Origin: Triplophysa rosa
Taxonomy: Eukaryota > Chordata > Actinopteri > Cypriniformes > Nemacheilidae
Assembly: GCF_024868665.1 (NCBI RefSeq)
Contig: NC_079892.1
Location: forward strand, 5,417,045-5,481,044
Length of the DNA: 64,000 nt
Direction of reading: 5' to 3'
This document shows positions 56,031 to 64,000 of this stretch, piece after piece. The translations under genes and the position numbers were made by a program. The notes beneath the pieces were generated by a model, which was not told the DNA's origin, made no database searches, and saw only the letters and a list, made by a program, of their open reading frames with translations. Each line of letters starts with the position of its first letter. Positions within the stretch are counted from its first letter, which is position 1.

Positions 56031-57754
56031 GACTGGTTTCATAAGCACCCTGAAGGTTTGAAAACAGAGTTCTATTTTTAAACGCTCTTCTATGAAACAT
56101 CCCGTTGTTCTTTCTTTTATGTAACAGGGAAGAGCTTTACATTATTAGGTAAATCGTATAATGCCCAAACTAAATCCAGAAGGATTTTTTTTAGATTGCT
56201 TCAAAATTAGAAATTTTATCCACTGCGGGAAGTTGCGTCTGGCATGACAAGTATTGACATGTCGCTGAATTGAGTAATTAGTGTAAGTTTTTATGGCCGA
56301 TGATCAAAAACCTCTACAAAACATCTGCACAGTTTTGTCTGCATAGAGTCAACTTCTTTGCAATTTCCTTTTAAAACTATTGATCGCGGGCTGACAGCCT
56401 AGTGCATTCTGGGAAGGGGTGAGAAGAGCCCTCCAGCCCTGACAAGGGCACAGGCATTTGGAGATTGAGCACCCTGGGTGAATAGAAGGTAAATCCTCTG
56501 CCAGGCAAGAATGTTGAGTCTAGTCCCTCCTGCCACTCACGTTGTCTTACACGCCACCTGCTCGCCCTGAGGATAGATCTCAAATAACAGCCCTTAAGCT
56601 CCTTCGTAGACACCAAAGCAAGAGACCTTCACTACGTTGAAGTGCACATATGGCAGTGTTGATGATGCTTAAACCAGAAAACATGCCAAATTCAATCCAA
56701 AAATTGTAATTCCATTAGATTATCATTACTATACTACCGTATTTAATAATGCTCTTTCAATCTTACTATTTTAAATATGCGTTTTGTTTTTTGGGGTGAC
56801 CTTTGACCTGTATTACTATCATATGTTATTCTGTTTTTCACAAAGTTGTGATTTCATAAATGTAACATTTATTTGCATATCCTCTCGTTGCGCACAGTGT
56901 AACTTTTGTGGTTAGTGACCGGCAACACCGGCAGCCTCACGCAGAGAGGGTTTGCTAATTGAAATTCAGAAGTGTGTTTGGCCTCCGTTTTCTGTGAACC
57001 AGAGCGTAATCGAGGCTCCAAAGCATCTCGCTCATGTATATTTGAACAGGGCTTCATTGCCTGGTTAAAAATTCCCTGAAACAATTCGACGAAATCCTTA
57101 ACAACTTCTCAAGAACTTCACAGAGCCTTACTAAACCCTGCGGGCTTTGAATTTACAACGAATACAAAATCTCAGATGTTAAGCTTCACAGAATGAGATG
57201 TTTTTTCCATCTCTTTTCATTTGTTTTAATGGTGTTGTGAACAGCAGGAAAACGCGATGCCAATTTGTAAATAGCGTAATGCAGAAAATCGTGCCAAACT
57301 AAAACTTTACAAATAATAGCAACTTATTATAATGATCAGAAACACTTCCAATATTTGTTTTTGGTTAAAAAGGTTACATTTTGGAAAAAACTAGTGGAGT
57401 TAGATGCCTCTGTGGACGCTTTTCATTTGTGCAATAATTCTGTGTTGCTTTGTCCCGTGAAGTGCCTTAAAGTGTGGTTTATTGATTTAAAACATTTTCA
57501 TTGTCTGGGATCCTTTCACATCGAAATGTTTTACAAAAAAGAATTCATAAAGCGTAAAGTGTATAATTGCTTTTAATTTTAGGCTCTGTCTAGGGAAATG
57601 GTGATGAACATGGTCTCATTTTCACATTTGTAAAAGTGATAGCTGAGATCACACTTCTTTGATCGTGCTTCACAGCTGATGTCTCGGTCTGATTTCTTTA
57701 GACTCGCATTTAACAATCTGGATTACTGGATTACTGGTCATTAGCCCCAGTACA

Positions 57755-58335
57755 CAAAAAACGCAGGGTTATTTATAACCCATGCATGGTTGGGTCAACA
57801 AGCGACAAACCCAACCGCTGGGTTATAAATTAACCTGGTCGTTTCAGCACAATGATTCTAGAAACAAATCATCTAGAATTGTTTTCGAATGTTTAACCTT
57901 TGTTTTTAAATCTCTGCATAATCAAGCACCATTATATCTCTCTGAAGCAATCTCTTTTCACAGACCAAATAGGCCCCTGAGATCTAGTAATCTTGGTCTC
58001 CTCTCTGTTCCTAGATCAAGGTTCCACTCCCTACCAAACACCTACTGTCTGTTGATTTTAACTGTAGCTGAGATCATCTGTATTTGTGATTTTTTTGTTG
58101 TGTTGTATTGTGTAACTAATTGTGTTTATTTTTAGCTGTATTGTACAGCACTTTGGATCAACTGAGTGTTGTGTGAATGTGCTTTATAAATAAAGTAAGA
58201 AAGAAAGAGCACAAAATGCTGTGTTGTTGCAACACATGGCTGGGTCAGATAAGGACATTTTCTAGGTTGATTTAAAACCCAACGGTTGGGTTTGTGTCTT
58301 TCTGACCAAGTCATGGGTTGAAAATACCTTGCATG
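57755..58335. mobile_element. AACCCAAC/GTTGGGTT MITE interrupted by a LINE piece
   Basis: ACGCAGGGTTATTTATAACC and GACAAACCCAACCGCTGGGT at the left are mirrored by AACCCAACGGTTGGGTTTGT and CATGGGTTGAAAATA at the right. The LINE piece lies between. Confidence 0.7.
57837..58209 (+). mobile_element. L2/CR1-like LINE, 3'-end fragment
   Basis: The frame reads FVFKSLHNQAPLYLSEAISF then NRPLRSSNLGLLSVPRSRFH, the C-terminal end of L2-type reverse transcriptase proteins (F-K-x-L-x-x-x-A-P-x-Y-L). The following W-N-x-L-P stretch is missing. The 3' tail has TACAGCACTTTGGATCAACT and GTGCTTTATAAATAAAGTAA, typical of L2 elements. 5'-truncated and inactive. Confidence 0.75.
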
Positions 58336-58361
58336 TTTTTCAACCATTCATACACATTGTC

Positions 58362-58585
58362 ATGCTGAATCCAGAAATGAAAATGTATTCACCCTCATGT
58401 CATTTCAAACCTGTATGACTTTCTTTCCTCTGCAGAACACAAAAGATATTTGAAGAACATTGGTAACTAAACAACACTGGACCCCATTGACTTCCATTGT
58501 ATAGACACAAAACGACAGAAACATTTCTCAAAATATATTCTATTGTGTTCCACAGAAGAAAGAATCATAGACGGGTTTTTGTAAT
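58362..58585. mobile_element. TTAAAGG-family MITE, ends degraded
   Basis: CACCCTCATGTCATTTCAAA, CTCTGCAGAACACAAAAGAT and CCCATTGACTTCCATTGTAT are present; the right arm decays after GAAGAAAGAATCATAG. Confidence 0.75.
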
Positions 58586-61500
58586 CAACTATAAGCAATT
58601 CATTTCTTGCATTTATAACCTAATTTCAGTGAAGTTAACTTTTGCCTACACGGAGCATTTCTTAATGTTAAGAATACTCAATTCCAATGTGTGAAACCAC
58701 AGTCATCAGCATAATGAAGTTCAGCCAAAGAATTCGTCGTAAATACGTCTTGGACAATGTAACATGGGGGCGGCATGGTTAGACACAACATTCTGCAAGA
58801 TTTTTTCCTCCACAAGACAAGTTTAATGAAATAATATCAATTATAATTATCACAGTCACCCACACAACTGAGATCTGCTGGCGGCGGCCCAGCTCATTTA
58901 CACAATATGGAGCTCGGAGACAGAAACGGGCACAGAGCGGCATTCATAGACTCTTCATTGCATTCACCCTCTTAGTGAACAGATTGTCATAGACACCACG
59001 AGCTCATCATCCATTTACCTTTCATTAGACTGGACATGCCAGATCAATACGTTCCAGCTCCAATACAGCCGTGACCAAATGAGCAGACAACATCAGCCGT
59101 TAATGGCCCCGGTGATGCCATCGACAGCAGTCTGTACTGTCCTGAACAAAACATGCCGCTTTTGTGGTATGTGGGTTTAACACACAGACATCTCTGGGGA
59201 AACAGGTCAGAGATCAGGCTTGGAACAGATTTTAAAAGGCAGACGCTTAGAAGTGTTTGTACCTCAGAGTTCATTGTTTTGAACAAGGCAAGCCTGGGGA
59301 ATAGAGAACTGATGGGGAATTGCTTTGAAACCTTTGCAGGAAACGGCAAGAAAGCCCACTTTATTCAAACACAGTCGAGAAAATGCACACCAGTTTCAAA
59401 CTTACAGACATTTATGTTTGAGATTTTTCGCAGTCAGTTTTACGAGTGCAGCGGGGCGGAGGAAAGAGCCAAAATATTCCCTGGTTTCAGGTCAGAACCG
59501 TCACTGACAGTGAAAAATGTGAAAAACAGGATATGCTGCGGGTCAGTGTTCTGTCAACAAATGTGGACTTCAGAGTTAAATGAGAAAACCAAACAACATA
59601 AAATGTGTTCTTGCGCTTCTTGGAAAAATGGAGCTATGGAGAAATACTGGTATTGTTTACTGCACATGGTCACACTAAATCTCTGACTATTGGAACATTT
59701 TGGAACCACTACGTTTTGCTCAATACTATTTCAATAAGACTGTGTTACATAACTTACTGTATGATGCACGAGCGCCGTTTAGAGATCTAAGAGGTGATGA
59801 TTTTGTGTGAATTATTAAGATTATAAAAAGCAAAAATGAAGCTCCACCTCTAAATCTAATGTCTAGATGTGAAAGCAGATTGTACTAAAACGCATGAATG
59901 AGATCATCCAAATGTATCACATACATCGAAAAAATTATGAATGTGAAAAGTTTTATTTAAAAAAGTTTAGTTTTATTTTTGCATAACGAAAAAACGACAT
60001 TCTTCGCCTGGAGTATTTTCAAGATCAGACATGCGCGGATAAGAAGTGTTGGCAGTCTTTAGACAGATTTAACACCCTCAGGTTTTTGGGACTCCCCTGT
60101 TTCTTTTCTAATGTTTACACAACATTCCACAGTCTTAAGACTTGAGTGCGGGTAAATACAGGACCCTCCGGCACAGGTGCTAATGCATTACAGGCCTCTT
60201 ACATCATCTGTCTACCGACAACCATGAGCCCACTGGTATGAGAAAAATGCCGCAGCCCAATTTCAAGCATCAAGGTCCATGCTAAGACATGCACAAGTTA
60301 TACAAGACCGGGGTCATTACAACCCGTGGCCAAAAAATCTGCAGAGCACACAACAGTCGGGTAAGATTAATGTAATGTAATATAATCGAGAAACCCCTCC
60401 CGAAATAGTATACAATCCAGGCGAACTGTTTTTAAACTGATTTGGGACGCACTAATCCTAATCGTGCACATTATTTAGCAAGTATGCAAATTGGGATGCA
60501 GACCCAGAGACACGTGGCTCGTGGGAGGGAAGAGCGAAGCCACACCGGCACCGCTGAGCTTCTGTTTTAAAGTAGGACACGGTGTTTGTTTACTCGCATT
60601 GTTTGAGCTGTCATTTTCAGTGTTTTGGGAACTCGAGGGGAGTTATGTAAGCCAGGTCGCGAGCAGAGGCTTTCTAACCCTCACGCCATATGAAGAAAAG
60701 CTATTTTGGTGGATCGCGAAGCACGCGCACTCAGCATGAGAAGACGACGTGGTGGGGGCAGATGGGCCTGCTGTAGTGAGAGAAAACATAAGCACCATGT
60801 GCAAGTTTTGGTTAACAAACATGAATGAGTGGTATTTAAAATAAATAAATCGTCATAGAGAGGATCTTAACCCTAAATCGTTTTACAGGAAAGACTGGGG
60901 GGAATTTTGCAATGGGGATGAGTTACTGCGGTTAAAATTAAAATGAACATCAAAAGATTTTTACACAATTATTAAATAATAGCTGATTTGCATACTTCAG
61001 TCAAATAGGTGTAGCTTTTTACAACAGCTCTGTTACAATCACAGTAACGTTATATGAAAGCATCATCCTTCATTATTTTCAGCAAAATTCAATCGATAAG
61101 TTACAGTAAAACACTAACCTCAGCTTGCCATTAAAACTTATGATTTCCTCTTCTTGTGCACACTGGGTTTAGTTACTCCAAAAAATGAATCGCCACGTTA
61201 CTATGTTTTTTAATCTTCGCCGTTGCTTGCATGCGTTTTTGCTGCGTAGTGACGGGTGTGTTCGAGTCAGTCAAATATGCGCACACGCTGCGCCGTTCGG
61301 CTGTATTTAACGTCATGATGATTCGCGAGATTCATTTTTGCGCAGTGATTTATGCGAGCAAAACGAGTCAATATAATTTATGAAAATAACCCGCGGGATT
61401 GGCTAGTGATTTGACATTGTTACCCGTCATTGTTCATTTCAAACCCTCACCGCTATAAAACAATATACGTAGAGATATATAGAGAAACCATGTAACTTAC

Positions 61501-62663
61501 AAAATAATTAGAATGAAGAAAAATCACGGACAGTCCATTTCTTACATTTCATCCCTGCCCTTCCTACAATTTACAGCTTATAAATTCTGGCCATCACAGT
61601 AAACCCTAAATCTGCTGCATTGCAACTAGGAAGCTTAAAATGGTCCTACTGTATTTGTATCTGTATAGATTTCTTCATAATTATACATGAAAGTTATACA
61701 AGAGTTTCTCTCACAGATGGTGCAGGTGGTCAAATTGTGAAGTGTCTGCTTTGCGGGGACACAGTGGCCTTCACACCTCTCTAACCTCTGTGATAGAAAA
61801 TGATGTCATCAGGGAGACAGCAGAAAATGAGGTGCAAGGTGTGTGTCCAATCAGAAGCAAGAGGGTATGTTGTTCCTTTTATTAATTTCTGTGCAGTTCA
61901 GCTGGTTTCATCTTCAGCTCAGACTGTGGTCACCACAGGGAAGTCCTGTTGGAGGAGATGGAAATCCAGAGGGTACGTGTGTTCCACTACCAATAATTGT
62001 CTCATTTGTAAATTAAGGCTGCACAACTGCTGGAGTGGGACAGATATGAAACCGAATCCCAGAGTCAGCAATCCCTAATGCGATTCAAATGCACCTAAGG
62101 AGATTTAAGTGATGAGCCGAAAAGAGCGATCCGAGAGCCATGCCTCGATTGCCAAACCTGAGCCAACTTCATGCAGCACTCAGGTCCCTCAGGTTCTTGG
62201 ATCCACATCACAGATTAATCTCATTGCAGGGGCTTTTCACCTAGCCTGTACCATTTTGAAACAGTACGGAAAACTGACCCTGAAACAGCTAGTGCAGTGT
62301 TATTTAAACTTCATTTAGCCTTATGTTGCAGCCTGTCCAACACACCGGAACAGACGGCTGGGGTTCACACTGACCTCACAGCGCCAGTCTGTTGAAGAGT
62401 CACCTTGCCGTCACTTAATGACAGTAAAGTGAGACAGAGAGAAGAATCGGACCGGTATTAACGATAATGAAAGGCCGCTGACTAAGACGTTGGGCTTTGT
62501 AATTCATGTTTACTCACCCACACACATTACAATAAAGGTGTACCTGTCTGCAACTTCACCACAGGAATGAAAGGAATCCTTTCCCCAACAGCACAGATTT
62601 CCTGAAAATCTGAACTAAGCATGTTATAACACATTTCCACATAAAGTGATAACATAATAAAAC

Positions 62664-62942
62664 ATAATAAAAATAAACATTCTGTCATTTACTCACCCTC
62701 TTGTCATTTCAAACCTGTACTTTCTTCCGCAGAACACAAAAGAAGATATTTTGAAGAATGTTGGTAACCGAACAGCGCCGGCATCCATTCACTACTTGTA
62801 TGAACACAAAACCAATGCAAGTGAGTGGGTTGCAGTTACAAACGTTCTTCAAAATATCTTCTTTTGTGTTCTGCGGAAAGAAAGTCATAGTGGTTTGAAA
62901 TGGGTGAGTAAATGACAGAATGTTTATTTTTGGGTGAACTTA
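62664..62942. mobile_element. TTAAAGG-family foldback MITE, ends degraded
   Basis: TTCTGTCATTTACTCACCCT through TTTTGGGTGAACTTAA with mirrored AGAACACAAAAGAAGATATT and AATATCTTCTTTTGTGTTCT. Confidence 0.8.
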
Positions 62943-64000
62943 AGAGACTTGAACGCTGATGTGACCAACTACATTAGAATAAAACCTGCCCAAAATCAAA
63001 CACGCGTCATCGCTGGGTTGAGTTTTGAAAACATTTGAACAAACTCGTGGCGTTATGCAAAAGCTGAATTCCATACAATAATCGATAGCTATATCAATAT
63101 GATATTTGTAAAAATTGCTTCATTTTTGTAAGTCGATTAAATTAAATTGATAGTAGTTTTGTGATGGTCATGCCAAATTGCATCGTCTTTATAAAAAACT
63201 ATCCACAAACGAAGCTCCGCCCACTGATCTCTGATGTCAGCAGCTCCTGGTTCAAGCAGGTTTGTGAAGCAGGTTTTCTGTTGTCTGCAGTAGAGACGCT
63301 TGGAATAGTGGAAAGGGCTATCTGTGGTGCAGTGAATTGATCGAAGCTCATTTCGAGAGAGAAGAGATCTCGAGGGGAATGTGAGATAGCAAGACAAAGA
63401 AACTCTGAGAGACCTGAAATTGACTGCCGTGGTGCATCTACTCCTTCATAGAAATCTCGGCTTTATAGTTACACAGTTTTATCTTGGAGCTTTTTGGGGA
63501 TGAGTCACAGCAGAATAAGCGCATAGGATTTTCTCAGGAGATGTGGCTGTAACGTTTGGAGTCTTGCTTTTGAGTTCATGGGTATCAAATTCATTTTTAG
63601 GTAAAAATGACAAAACCTGGACCTATTTTTTTAACTTGCTACTTTGTTTTACCTATAACATGCACATTTACACAAAATATAACACAGAATTGATTTTTAT
63701 ATTTGGGGGTCAAAGGAAGTGCATGTAATTTATTAAAGGTACATATACAATATTTAGGCTTATTACAGAAATCAAACGTTTAAAAAAAGTCAGAAAAAGT
63801 TCAGTTTTAGCTAACAAAACACCATTCATTCTTTTAGGCCAAATCACATTGAATTAGTACAAAAGTGTACAGATATACATAATCAAATTCCAATAAATAG
63901 TCAGGCCTACTTATACACTTCTATTTCACCTATATTTGCATTTATGAACTTGAATCAAAGCATCCACCAAAAATATGCATTTTAGGAGTTCGTGCATTCA

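Larger units (their letters stand above)
56031..64000. other. Region downstream of klhl25
   Basis: About 8 kb without a supported gene. It contains a MITE interrupted by an L2-like LINE piece (57755-58335) and TTAAAGG-family MITEs (58362, 62664). In human the next gene beyond KLHL25 is, as remembered, AKAP13 in convergent orientation; I see no exon resembling it here. Frames such as the one at 59153-59686 show no family features. Confidence 0.55.

Noticed and set aside
59153..59686. 177-codon open frame on the plus strand downstream of klhl25
   Set aside because: No family resemblance, no conserved motif, composition like its surroundings. No support beyond length.
61800..62318. Two plus-strand frames with Ser/Thr-rich sequence near the right edge
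   Set aside because: No domain, no conserved splice pattern, and no likeness to the gene expected next to klhl25.

Overview
This window is vertebrate chromosomal DNA, almost certainly from a cyprinid fish. It is AT-rich, has intron-split genes with GT-AG junctions, and is densely sown with small palindromic DNA transposons that start and end in TTAAAGG...CCTTTAA, hAT-like elements and a tRNA-derived SINE, all of the kind common in zebrafish and carp relatives. Most long open frames here are chance frames or run through repeats. Only two protein-coding genes can be supported, and they are transcribed away from each other.

Left, minus strand (1-15079): the 5' part of agbl1 (cytosolic carboxypeptidase 4). 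Five coding exons (15079-15026, 11073-11010, 9298-9152, 6832-6701, 5987-5894) join in frame into about 164 residues of the N-terminal armadillo-like region. A weaker sixth exon runs off the window edge (58-1). The catalytic carboxypeptidase exons lie outside the window. The introns hold many MITEs, including a three-level nested insertion at 9725-10810.

Middle (15.1-39.4 kb): about 24 kb of intergenic DNA with no supported gene. It holds hAT-like elements (one with a perfect 8-bp target duplication), palindromic MITEs, a 1.3-kb near-perfect palindrome centred on an older MITE, a tRNA-Ala-like pseudogene and simple repeats. Two close matches to the CTCF core motif lie just before the klhl25 promoter.

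Right, plus strand (about 39.5-56.0 kb): klhl25, a BTB-BACK-Kelch adaptor for CUL3 ubiquitin ligase. The whole 589-residue coding sequence is in one exon (44633-46402). A proposed 5' UTR exon ends at 39736. An intron opens 34 bases after the stop codon, and a proposed terminal 3' UTR exon begins at 54939 with a poly(A) signal at 56006. From 56.0 kb to the end I see only repeats and unassigned sequence.

As I remember the human map, AGBL1 and KLHL25 are divergent neighbours on chromosome 15q25, so this looks like conserved synteny. It supports both calls, but it is not evidence of a joint pathway: one gene edits polyglutamate on tubulin and similar proteins, the other marks proteins for degradation. 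I found no previously undescribed gene system. The most unusual structure is the palindrome at 26120-27437, followed by the possible transposon-derived alternative start exon of klhl25.
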